Source: Amborella trichopoda (Eukaryota > Streptophyta > Magnoliopsida > Amborellales > Amborellaceae). From it: a stretch of 64,000 nucleotides of DNA. Position numbers and translations under genes: made by a program. The notes below the pieces were generated by a model. It was given only the letters and a program-made list of their open reading frames with translations, was not told the DNA's origin and ran no database searches. The stretch covers positions 1,515,958 to 1,579,957 of the forward strand of contig NW_006498220.1 of the NCBI RefSeq assembly GCF_000471905.2. Reading direction: 5' to 3'. Below are positions 45,406 to 55,985 of this stretch, piece after piece (the first letter of the stretch is position 1; each line of letters starts with the position of its first letter).

Positions 45406-46180
45406 CTGATGCCCCCAACCTTTTCGGGGCAAGAAGGAGTGGAAGAGGCTGAAAGTGAAAGAGACAGATAGAAAAGATCCTAGAAGTGTTGCACTGCTCG
45501 GATGAGAAAAAATTTAAATTGGGAGCTTTCATGCTGGAAGGAGTAGCCATGCACTGGTGGGACTCGGTGAAGCAATCTAGGAGGGAGTCCGGGACCGAGT
45601 CCACATGGGAAAATTTCTTTGCAGCCTTCGATGAGAAGTACTTCCAAGATTCAGTCTGGGAGAGAAAAGAAGTAGAATTTATTGAACTCCAACAAGGAGG
45701 TATGACGGTGGAGCAATACGGCGCCAGATTCGTAGAACTCTCTAGGTACGCTCCCCACATTATTAACATCAAGGAACGAAAGGTGGTTAAATTTGAGTGG
45801 GGCCTTCGGTCGGATATTAGAAGAAGAGTACTGTCGGCCAATTTAAAGTTGTACACCTGCGAGGACCACATATCAAGGAAGGAAGGAAAGATGAAGGTCG
45901 TATCATCAGGGAAGTTTGGGAAGAAACCCCAACAATTCCCAAGAAGAGATGTTAGGGGAAGGCCTTACCAGTTTTACCAGAGGGCTCAGAAGAATATGCG
46001 GGGTAACATGCAGAATGATTGACGCCCGGTCTATACTCATTGTGGGAAGGATAACCACACTGTTGTCGAGTGTTATAGGAAGCGAAACGTATGCCTCAGG
46101 TGTGGCAAGCCCGGTCACTGGGTTAAGGATTTCCTTATGGCGAAAGCAGAGGATCGATCAAAGACACAAGGGTGAGTGTT
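45406..46180 (+). pseudogene. gag: Tekay gag, C-terminal part
   Basis: Starts PPTFSGQEG, then after a small frameshift RQIEKILEVLHCSDEKKFKL, FMLEGVAMHWWDSVKQ and YGARFVELSRYAPHI, a typical chromovirus capsid. A 178-codon frame spans 45486-46022. After a stop at 46020 come zinc-knuckle residues: HCGKDNHTVVECYRK, then CLRCGKPGHWVKDF, whose last Cys is Phe. Gag would form the particle and bind RNA. The N-terminal part lies at 41917-42094, beyond the nested LTR. Confidence 0.85.
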
Positions 46181-46680
46181 TGCCCTCACCGAACAAGAAC
46201 TTAAGGCATTTACCTCAGTGATCAGAGGTACGCTCTCTATTTGTTGTATTAAATCTAGAGCTTTCATGGATCCTAGTTCATGTCACTATTTTGTTGCATC
46301 TCATTTTGCGTGTCATTTGAATGTTACACCTACATGTTTCAACTATACTTTAGTGTTATGCACACCTGTGGAAGATTCTATGGAAATTGATAGAGTATAT
46401 CGACAGTGTTAAATTACAATTGATGAGTGTGACAAGCCAGTAGATCAGATTCACATAGATATTCAGGACTTTGATGTTATTTTGGGCATGGACTGACTGT
46501 ACACCCACCATGCCGCCGTCAATCACCATGAAAAGATGGTAACCTTTAGATGTCCTGACCAAACAGAGTTACCCATTGTAGGCACTAGGGATATTTCCCC
46601 CTTGCACTTTATCTCTGCCCCTTTGGGCCTCTCACCTCCTGGCTAAGAAGTGTGGAGGGTATCTAGCCTATATCGTAGAG
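46180..46680 (+). pseudogene. Tekay aspartic protease, degenerate
   Basis: FALTEQELKAFTSVIRGTLS precedes FMDPSSCHYFVASHFA at about 46262. The D-S-G of the active site reads D-P-S. HIDIQDFDVILGMD (46447-46496) is the downstream protease signature before RT. Stops at 46411 and 46495. It would cleave the polyprotein, but the changed active site argues against activity. Confidence 0.75.
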
Positions 46681-46716
46681 CATCAAAACGTCCAGTCCTA
46701 GTTAGAAGGGATACCC

Positions 46717-47500
46717 GTGGTAAGAGAGTACCTTGAAATATTCCCAAAAGAGCTGTCATCCCTAGCTTCAATGAAGGAAATTGAATTTGAGATAGATGTG
46801 ATCCCTGACACTGATCTCATCTCCAAAGCCTCGTATAGAACGGGTCCAGCAGAGTTGAGGGAGTTGAAAGAGCAGTTGCAAGAATTATTGGATAAGGGGT
46901 TCATCCAACCTAGTGTGTCACCCTAGAGTGCACCGGTCCTGTTTGTGGAAAAGGACGTATCCCTGAGATTGTGTATTGATTATAAGCAGTTGAACCAAGT
47001 AACAGTGAAGAATAAGTATCGCCTGCCTAGGGTCGATGACCTTTTCGACTAGCACCAAGGGGCTCAAGTGTTTTCAAAGATCGACCTTCGGTCGAGTTAT
47101 CACCACTTGTGGGTCAGGCAGGGAGACATCCCAAAAATTACTTTATGAACTCAGTACGGTCATTATGATTTCCTTGAGATGTCGTTCCGGTTAACCAATG
47201 CCCCCGCGGTGTTCATGGATTTGATGAATAGAGCGTTCCAACTCTTTCGGAATGATTTTGTAGTGGTCTGCATTGATGATATTTTGGTATATCAAAAAAG
47301 TTGGGAACTACACAAGCAACATCTGAGGAATGTATTACAAACTCTAAAGCCAGAAAGATTATATGTCAAATTAAGCAAGAGCGAATTTTGGCTCCCTAGC
47401 GTAACCTTCTTAGGTCACATCATTTCTCAAGATGGGATCACGGTCGATTCCTCTAAGATTGAAGGCGTACTTAAGTGGTAGAGACCAACAAACGTGACCG
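46717..47500 (+). pseudogene. pol: Tekay reverse transcriptase, degenerate
   Basis: VREYLEIFPKELSSLASM, FEIDVIPDTDLISKASYR, ELKEQLQELLDKGFIQPSVSP (in segments), [33 protein letters not shown] and [18 protein letters not shown] run in order. The catalytic motif is [11 protein letters not shown] (Cys for Tyr before IDD, 47269-47280). [19 protein letters not shown] closes the domain. Stops at 46924, 47050, 47146 and 47479 interrupt it. All four stops fit G:C to A:T transitions at codons normally Trp, Gln, Arg and Trp. Confidence 0.88.
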
Positions 47501-48109
47501 AAATTCATAGCTAGCAGGATACTACAAAGGCTTTGTAGAGGGATTCTCAAGGATAGAGCTTCCCCTTACGCGGCTGACCCAGAAGAACGTGAGATTTGTA
47601 TGGTTAGAGGACTGTGAGAAAAGCTTTCAGGAACTCAAAATGAGACTAACCATAGCACCGATACTGACCTTGCCTGAAGGGAATGAAGAATTTGTGGTTT
47701 ATACAGATATATCCCATAAAGGGCTCGGAGGTGTACTCATGCAAAGGTCATTGCTTATGCCTCCAGACAGTTGAAGCCGTATGAGCAAAACTACCCAACT
47801 TACGACTGGGAGCTGGCGACCATAGTATTTACATTAAAGATCTGGAGACACTACCTCTATGGGGCCCAATTTAAGGTGTTCACAGACCACAAGAGTCTCA
47901 AGTACCTATTTTCTCAGAAGGAGTTGAATATGAGGCATAGAAGATGGATGGACCAATTGAATGATTACAATTGTACCATCGATTACCATCTAGGCAAGAC
48001 TAACGTAGTAGCCGACGCTTTAAGATGGAAGGTTGTGGTCTCAGTGGCACACCTAATGGTTCAAGAGATGAAATTATTAGAAGATGTGGTCGAGTGGCAC
48101 CCATCTTGA
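47501..48109 (+). pseudogene. Tekay RNase H, degenerate
   Basis: PILTLPEGNEEFVVYTDISH leads into KGLGGVLMQ (47690-47740). A frameshift at about 47765 follows, then [40 protein letters not shown] and [14 protein letters not shown] (48109 region). The motif order is that of Ty3/gypsy RNase H. No second (archaic) RNase H follows, consistent with Tekay rather than Tat. Confidence 0.87.
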
Positions 48110-49239
48110 CCCCTTAGCGATGGGGTAAGAATGCTTTTGTGTCTGAGAATGGAGCCCCAACTCTTTCAATAGATCCGAGTAGCTCAAAAAGAAGATCCTC
48201 AACTTACGAAGATCCATGAAGAAATGAAAATGGAGGAAAAAGAGGACTTCTATATAGGTGGTGATGAGTTGTTGAGATTTAATTACTGTGTATGTGTTCC
48301 TAATGACGAGAGCGAAAAAAGGGCGATTCTAGAAGAAGCACACCACTTCCGCTACCCGGGAAGTACAGAGATGTACCAAGATCTTGAAAGGGTCTTTTGG
48401 TGGAACAACATGAAACAGGATGTGTCCCAATTTGTCGCTAAGTGCTTGATACGTCAGCAAGTGAAGGCAGAACATCAGAAACCTAACGGACTACTACAAT
48501 CATTATCCATACCGGAATAGAAATGAGAACACATCATGATGGATTTCATCTCTAGATTGCCAAGGTCAATTGCAGGGCATGAGAGTTTTTGGGTCGTGTT
48601 AGACCGATTAACTAAGGTAGCTCACTTCTTACCGGTTCGCATGACCTATAGCTTGGATAAGCTGACCCACTTGTACATTAGAGAAATTGTGAGATTACAC
48701 GGGGTGCTTATCAGCATTGTGTTAGAGAGAGCCATTTAGACTTTGGGAGACATGTTAAGGGCGTATGTCACTGACTTTAAGGGAAACTGGGAGGACCACT
48801 TGGCCCTGATAGAGTTTTCTTACAAAAATAGTTTCCAAGCCAGTATTCAAATGGTGCCTTTTGAGGCCCTGTGTAGAAGAAAGTGTAGGTCGCCAATCTG
48901 TTAGGATGAAGTGGATGAAAGGAAATTACTGGGGCTCGAAATCGTCTAGATAACTTCTGAGAAAATTTCCTTAATTTGAGAGCGGCTTAAGGAAACCCAA
49001 ACTTGGCAGAAGAGTTATGCCGATAACCACAAGAGAGACCTCGAATTTGAAGTGGGTGATCAATTCTTCCTGAAGGCATCACCAACCAAGGGTATTGTGA
49101 GATTTGGTAGAAAAGGAAAATTAAGCTCATGATTCATTGAGCCTTTTAAAATTTTGGAAAGAATTGGAATCATGGCATACCAGCTTGCCCTGCCTCCTGA
49201 GTTGGCCAGCAGTCACAATGTTTGTCATTTGTCGCTGCT
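48110..49239 (+). pseudogene. Tekay integrase with core deletion
   Basis: Zinc region at 48330-48465: AHHFRYPGSTEMYQDLERVF, then FVAKCLIRQQ. Core: HIMMDFISRLPRS (48530-48562) and VLDRLTKVAHFLPVRMTYS. At 48711-48740 LHGVLISIVLERAI, a stop, then [10 protein letters not shown] joins what is normally separated by about 40 residues, so the segment with the second catalytic Asp is missing. C-terminal part: [65 protein letters not shown]. Stops at 48518, 48524, 48737, 48902, 48947, 48977 and 49130. Confidence 0.85.
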
Positions 49240-49473
49240 AAGATAGTATCAACCTGACCCGTCCCATGTTTTGGAGTACGAACCAATCCCACTAACGGAA
49301 GACTTGACTTATGTTGAACAATCAATTGGAACATTAGACTGTAGAACACAAGTATTACTCAATAAAAAAATTCCCCTGGTCCGAGTACAATGGCAATATC
49401 ACTCAAGAGAATAATCGACCTGGGAACGGGAGGGGGAAATTTGGGAAAAGTACCCCCACAGTTTTTATTGACA
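49240..49473 (+). pseudogene. Tekay chromodomain at the end of pol
   Basis: LLR, a stop, YQPDPSHVLEYEPIPLTEDL, YVEQSIGTLDCRTQVL, LLNKKIPLVRVQWQYHSRE, a stop, STWEREGEIWEKYPHSFY. It matches the open chromodomain of the deleted element at 28986-29357. Such domains follow integrase in chromoviruses and bias integration to heterochromatin. Confidence 0.85.
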
Positions 49474-49506
49474 TGAATATGATTTTGAGGACAAAGTCCT
49501 TTTTTT

Positions 49507-49518
49507 AAGGGGAGATGA
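49507..49518 (+). other. Polypurine tract of the Tekay element
   Basis: AAGGGGAGATGA directly before the LTR start TGTAAGAACC at 49519; it primes plus-strand DNA synthesis. The deleted Tekay element has AAGAGGGGACGAG at the same place (minus strand 28936-28948). Confidence 0.88.
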
Positions 49519-50099
49519 TGTAAGAACCAGAAATTTTCTCAATCATGAGATGCGCACGGCGAAATAGTCAGTAGAGGGGCAGTGCCGTGTGTGTAGAAGA
49601 GGAGGCAAGCACCCAGCACTAAGAAAGGAGACCCATCGCTACGCGTGTAAGAGGCTATCACTGTGAATGAATGGAGGCATCGCAACATGCGAAATGGGTA
49701 ACGTCGCGTATGAAATAGAGTACCGTCATTTACGCACGCTGTGTATGTAAGAGGGAACACTAGGTGTGGAGGACTAATGCCACGTATGAACATGAGGTAG
49801 CGCCATTTGGGCATCGCCGAGCGTGAACAAGGGAGTAACGTCATGCGTGAGTTGGATCAACGCCGTGTGCGTAAGGACTATCGCCGTCTGTGAAGGCAAA
49901 GGATGTGCAACGTCGTGGATGAATAAGGGATAGCGTCGTGAGTGTTTGGTCAAACCATACGGTCACTGTATGTATTAGCACCGCCCTTGGTCAACCACAG
50001 TGACTTTCACCTACCCGTCAGCCATAGTGAATCCCACCAATCGTGGGTACTTAATCCTTCCCCCTTCCCTTGGCAACACGGTTTTCCTCATTCTACCTT

Positions 50100-50134
<35 letters not shown>

Positions 50135-52506
50135 TTCTATCTCTCCCCCCCCTAAGGAGCTTACTGCTGCCCTTGTAGGAAGTCACTTCGTGAGGCTTGA
50201 GGAGGCCCGTGAGTGGAGTTTGGAGACACCGTGAAGCACCAGATAAGTGGGTTTAGTGACATACATCGCTTAAAGTAATAGGGATCAAACTTGAGTAAAC
50301 ATAAAGGGTGGAATGATAGAATGGTGTGTATGGGTGTAGATGAGTTAAAATGAGCAATTGAATATTGCTAATGAACTTGATAAATGTATGGAATAGTTTC
50401 CTTGCAAAATTTTCTTAATATAAATAAGGTATTGTATTGGAATTTACATTGGCTTGTGATATGGTACATCCTATGTGGAAGCATGATTAAATTTGAAAAC
50501 GGGACAATTTCCAAGAACTGTGGGGGCTTTTGCCATAAACTTTTTAGTAACAGGGTCCAAATGGGTTCAAATCAGTCTTAAATGAAAGATATATGTGTTT
50601 ATTCCAAGTTTTATTTTTATATCATGTTCAAATTTCATGTGGATCAAAAGGTAAGCCCCAAAATGTCGGGGTATGGCACTTTCTACAGTCACTAAAATTT
50701 CCAGCGATTGTAACATATTTTTGCACCGAGATTTTGACCTATCAATCTATGTCCAAATACTTTCAAAATACCTCCATTTGAAGATCTACGAATGAGCTTA
50801 AAATTGCATGTTTGGAGTATTTTGAAATTTCTCGTAGATTAAAAGTTATGCCCCAAAATACGTGGGCAGATCACTGTTCACTGTTGCAGGAAATTTCCAA
50901 CAACTATCTCTCTCTGTGTGCTGAGTTTTTGACCTATCAAATGACACCCAAATCCCTTCAGATTACAACCATTTTAAAGTTGTGTCTGTAAAAAGTTGCA
51001 TGTTTAAAGCATTTTGAAATTCTCTCTGGATTGGGAGTTATGCCCCCCTAATGAGGGGTGCATCACTGTCGCATGTCACAGAAAATTTGTGTTAGGCATG
51101 TCTTCAGCTACCCTTTTTCTTAATCACTCACTAAGCAATTCAAGCACTAATGTATTATCTTTGATAAGTAATGAGCGTGAGTGCTATGTGTTAATTTTCA
51201 TGTGATGAATATTGAATGCCATAGTGTTATAGGGATGATGTTCTGCAGATATGAATTATGTGAAAATCGATAAATGTCATATGATATCTCTCACTTAATG
51301 GATGCCTGATGCTATATTGTCATAATGGTACATGACTGTTGGATAGTTCTAAGTAAGACTCAACTTTTGCATAATGGAAATTTGGATTATTTGTCATAAG
51401 GCGTTGATTCAGTATGAGTAAATTCAATGCTTGAGCATGTTATGATACTGTGACACTGGCCACTACGCGATGGGGCACCCGTTGATAGTGGATACTACTT
51501 TACAGGTACTGCCCGCTACGCGATGGGGCACCCATTAGTAGTGGGAACTGCTATACTGAGAAAAGTGATGCTAGTTATGTCTCCTAACTTTCAGAATGAT
51601 AGGATGGAGTTAGGGGAAAGTGAAATGGGAGGGTCGCACCCCCCCAAGATTCATAAGATGAGACTAGTGACTGATGCCTTACAAGGTAAGTGCCGATCGA
51701 AACCCCCAACGCATACTGGGGACTGTGTGCATGAGTGTGAGGGTAATACGAACTGGATTTCCCCACTTTTCATTACTCTCCCTCCTCAAAGATGGTAGAG
51801 GTCTTAAGCAATGGGATTGGCTTAGCCCGATGGATAGGGCTTCTACTTCGAGAGCATGTGAACTAAGGAGTGAGTTGGTAATATTTGAGTGGTGAATCTG
51901 CATGCTGATGATTGTGATGATCGAATGATAACTAACATTTGGATATGATGCTTGTAATTGATGTATTGGCCTGATTACTGACTTACATGATTGCTACGCT
52001 ATGGCTCACTATAATTGAAAGAACTGCTTATAATGCATGAATAGACTCATTAATGATGCATCATACCTAGATCCACTTATTAGGCTTTAGAGGTCATCCC
52101 ACTGTTTTACCCTCCTTGTACACTAATAGCGACAGATCTAAAGTCAGAAGCTCAGGTTTGCACCTGGGGTGGAGAAGTCCAGATCTTGTATGTGGTTGGG
52201 CGATTAACCTTGAATTTTATTTTATTTTTGGAAAATATGTACTTTTGGGCCTTGGTGCCCCAAATTCAATTGTAATTTTTTGGAAGGAATGTTATGAAGT
52301 GCCTTTTTGGATGAATGGGTTTCCCAAATTTTTAATTATTCACTTGTACTTGTAGTTTTCAATGTAGTTGATTCCATGTTTTTCTTTCATTACCAAGATA
52401 AAGGCATTGACTCAGCTCCGGACTGAGTGACATACGCTACCTTTAGGTCATGGACCCGCACTCGGCCACCCTTCGTCGTGTACAGTAAGGGGGCGGGGTC
52501 ATGACA
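49519..52506 (+). mobile_element. Tekay element, 3' LTR
   Basis: 2988 bp, from TGTAAGAACC to ...GGGGTCATGACA. It contains a divergent short-repeat block (49560-49930), a (CT)n run (50103-50132), the U3/R features, the two-unit hairpin repeat (51455-51545) and the conserved GC-rich block (51620-51830). It differs clearly from the nested LTR and the 5' LTR, so the LTRs are old or recombinant. The 5 bp after it (AGAAC) have no readable partner, because the 5' end of the 5' LTR is lost. Confidence 0.85.
51455..51545 (+). repeat. Two-unit hairpin repeat in the Tekay 3' LTR
   Basis: Two units contain CTACGCGATGGGGCACCC, then GTTGATAGTGG or ATTAGTAGTGG. Each forms the CCACTA...TAGTGG inverted repeat seen in the other Tekay LTR copies. 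Confidence 0.75.
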
Positions 52507-54580
52507 AGAACAGTCGAGAGAGAAAAAGAGAGGAAAAGAGAGATAGAAAACGAGAGAAAGAGAAGAGAAAAGGAGAGAAAGAGAGGAGAGATAAGAGACA
52601 AGAAAGAAAAGAAAGAAGTGGGAGAGTGGAGAGATAAGAGAGAAGATAGAAGAGAGAAAAAAAGAAGAGAGGTTAAGAGAGAAGACATAAGAGAGAAGAA
52701 GAAGTAAAGACAAGAGAGAATGGAAGAAGAGAAGAGACTGGATGAGAAGAAGAAGAGAAGAGAAAAGGAGAGAGAAGAAGAAGAAGAGAAGAGAAGAGGA
52801 GAGTGATAAGAGGAGAAAATATGTGAGAGTGGAGATAAGAGAGGAGAGGAGAGAAGAGAAGAGAAGAGAAGAGAAGCGAGATAAAGAAGAAAGATGGGAG
52901 AGAGGGGAGAGAAAGAAAGCATGATAGAGAGAAGAGCAAAGGGAGAGGAGAGAGATAAGGAAGAAAAGAAGAGAAGAGAGAGAAAAGGGAGAAGAAAGAG
53001 AGAAGAAGATCAGGTGAGAGATGAAAGATATGTCATGGATGGCGATAATCATTGTAGTTAATGACAGGAGGGAGAGGAAGAAGGTAACATGGACGACAAT
53101 GGGTTCTGCCATCCATGACAGAAGAAAAAGAAATATGAAAGGAGCATGGACGACGATGGGCTCCGTCCATGACTGAGGAGAGAGAAAGGGGAAGGAGAAT
53201 AAAAACATGGATGGCTATGGGCTCCAACATTAATGGGAGGAGAGAGGAAGAGGGAAGGGAAGAAGAAACATGGACGGCGATGAGGTTCCATCGTCCATGA
53301 CAGAAGAGGAAGAGTAAGAGAGATCATGGACAACAATGGGTTTCGCCATCCATGACAGGGGAGAAAAAAAGATAAGAGAGAGAAAAGAAGGGACACGCTC
53401 GGCTATAGGCATCGCTGTGTGTGTCAGAAGAGACTGAGACACGACCCGGCCCGCCACTCGGGAAATGGCTCAACTCTGTGCCTTTGTTAAAGGATAAGAG
53501 AAGAAATGTCATGCGCAGTGTTGAGCATCGTTGTGCACAACATGGGAATGGAAGAACTTAGACAGTATCCCAGCCCGCCACTCGCGTTAGGGCCCAGCTC
53601 ACTGTGTTCATTCCAGGAGATCAGAAGAGAAGGAGAATGTCATGCTCGGCGTTGGGTACCGCTGCGCATGACTGGGGAGGAGAGAGAAAAGAAAGAATAG
53701 AGAGAGAAAAAATAGGAGAGAGTGAAGAAAAGGAAAGAGGGAAGACATAAAATGAAAGAGAGTTTAGGAAAGAGGGAGAAGAAAGAAAAGTAGAGAAAGA
53801 GAAAGAAAGTGACTTTAGGAAAGAGGGAGAAGAAAAGAAAGTAGAGAGAGAAAGAAAGTGAGTTTAGGAAAGGTAGAGAAGAAAGGAAAGTAGATAGTTT
53901 AGGAAAGAAGATTAAGAAAGAGAGAGGGAAAATTAGGAAAGAGAGAGAAGAGATTAGGAAAGAAAGAATTATGAAAGAGAGAAGAAAGATTGTGAAGGAG
54001 AGGTAAAGGAGGCATGCACGACACTACCACTGTCATGCATGTCAAGACAGATAGGAATATAGAGAGAGAAAAGCATGCACGGTGTTGCCATTACCGTGCA
54101 AGTCGAGAGAGCGAAGAAGAGAGAGAAGGAGAGAGAAAGAGATAAAAAGAAGCATGCACGATGTTGCCACTTCCGTGCAACATGAGCATGAGCAGAATGA
54201 GCAGAGAGAGACAAAGAGTAGAGAAAGAGAGCAGAGAGTAAGAGAACAGAAAGAGAGAGAAGCAAAGGGGAGAAAAGAAGGAAAAAGAAGAGAGAGAAAG
54301 ACGAAGGAGATGGAGAAAGTGAAAAAGAAAAAGAAGCATGCACGTCACTGCCACTGCCGTGCATGTCAAGAGAGAGAAGGAGAGAGAAAGGTAAATACCG
54401 AAAATATGCATAACTGTGCAAGTTAACAGAAAGAAGAGAGAGAAGAAGAGAGAAAGAAGAAGAAAGAGAAGCAGAAAGAGAAAGAAAGAAGAAGAGAAGA
54501 GAGAGGAAGAAAGAAGAGAAAAAGAAAGATTATAATATGAGAGAGAAGAGAGGAGGACAGAGAGTTACCTTCACTTTGGG
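52507..54580. repeat. Purine tract with embedded hairpin units, copy D
   Basis: About 2 kb of GAGAGAA-type sequence on the plus strand. Islands recur: at 53030-53360 five to six units of CATGGACGACGATGGG, a CTCC link and GTCCATGAC; at 53385-53670 units such as CATGCTCGGCGTTGGG and ACCGCTGCGCATGAC; at 54010-54370 four units with GCATGCACG and CGTGCATGTC. Each island is an inverted repeat. The long Ser/Leu frames on the minus strand (up to 272 codons) are shadows of the tract. Confidence 0.75.
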
Positions 54581-54688
54581 GTATCAAGCATGTTATTCTC
54601 TCTTCTGGACATGGCCCTCAACTTCAAAGCATAACTCTAATTTTTATTAATCCCATTGAAGGTCCTTTACAATGAGGTATAACATATT

Positions 54689-54722
54689 CTATATAGACTT
54701 GGGCCCAAAACATGGGTGGATG
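54689..54722 (-). promoter_or_regulatory. LTR core promoter, copy D
   Basis: Minus strand TCCACCCATGTTT (54708-54720) followed by TCTATATAG (54689-54697). Same box as in the other four Tat LTRs; TATA shortened. Confidence 0.65.
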
Positions 54723-55985
54723 GCCAAAACATACCCTAATTGCTAAAAAATATAATTTATTTGAATTAAAAAAAAATCTAAAAATGGGTGTAAAATTACA
54801 GTTTTTCCCCTGCCAAACAATACACAAAAATTCAAAACAGTCCCTGCTGCAACCATGGAACATGTTTGATTTTCCTAGGAGGACTCTGGATTACCTCGAC
54901 ACCCGCATGGCCCAAAGATGATTACTTTCTCGTTACGCTCAGCATGACGATCGATTTGATACTAGCTATGAGCCACTGATCGTGTTTTTAGGCCATGATC
55001 ATACGACTTGAAATTTGTATGAAACTTGAAAACTTATTATCGATAGTGCACTTGTTTCTTGATGTATTTCTTTGGTTTCTTCACTGAATTGCACTGATTA
55101 TGCCATCACGATCGATTTGCAACAAACGCAACTCGATTTCGTGCCCGAACAAAGATTTTACAATTTTGGGTTAAAGTTGGAATTATGTAGAAACTTTAAC
55201 ACCTTAATATGCCAAATCTAACTGTTCATCAAACGCATGGTACGGACCAGACATAGCCCTGGACTTTATGCATGCAATGCAACTGGTTTCACGTCCATCG
55301 GGTACGCAAGCTACGTGTTATGGTCGCTCGAGTGAGATGCACTACTGCTAATTTTCTACGACTCTTGTTCTCTAATTGTCATCTTCTCTCTAGCTTTTCT
55401 CCCTCCTCAGACATCGTCACGGGACGTGCCACATATCAAAATGCTCGTCTTGACTAAACATGCTAGCAAAATTTGAGCGCGAGCCGACTCTTAACGAGGG
55501 AGATATGAGCCTCAAAAGTTACTAGTCATGACTATGAAAACCAGTCCCCTTTAATGAAGATTGGTGCATGGAGGGCGCATGGGAATAGCGTGCGGCCTAC
55601 CCCTCTTCAAACTTTCACCAATAACTTTATCCTGGAGTGTCCGTTTAAGATGAAACTTGAACCCTGGGATTTTCTACCTTGCCGGATCCAATGGTGGTGA
55701 TCCCACAGCCATTTGAAACTCCATTAATAGGGTTCCAGTTATAGGGTCTATTTTAGGGTGCTAGAGAACGATTTTTCTGAAACTGTTTCTTTGTCTTCAC
55801 TGCATTAGACATGTCGGATTACAATGAAACTTGGCAGGTGCCCTTTCGAAGTCATTAGGAACAATCTCACCCGTTCTGGGGCAATTCTGAAACTATAAAA
55901 ACTTTCACTGTAAGTCGGGGCTTTATTGATCGGCTTCTCTTTTATTCGCCATCGGATACCCAAGGTGCTGAAAAATGTCTTCCAA

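Larger units (their letters stand above)
52507..55985 (-). mobile_element. Tat LTR, copy D (truncated at both ends)
   Basis: The minus-strand LTR begins abruptly beside the Tekay 3' LTR in its purine tract and ends at about 55985 next to a plus-strand Tat pol. 54590-55980 aligns with copy A 1380-2700 (promoter, ATGATCGATTTGATAC region, GAAAAATGTCTTCC at 55970). The U5 end is missing because the Tekay element inserted here and the left part was lost. The start region (about 700 bp) is also missing. The splice-donor-like GT is at 54567-54568 on the minus strand. Confidence 0.72.

Noticed and set aside
48110-49240. A possible domesticated integrase gene
   Set aside because: Seven in-frame stops and a core deletion, with clear LTRs on both sides.
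52390-53208. 272-codon minus-strand open frame rich in Ser, Leu and Phe
   Set aside because: It is the complement of a GA-rich tract in LTR copy D, with low complexity, no domain and overlapping frames on both strands.
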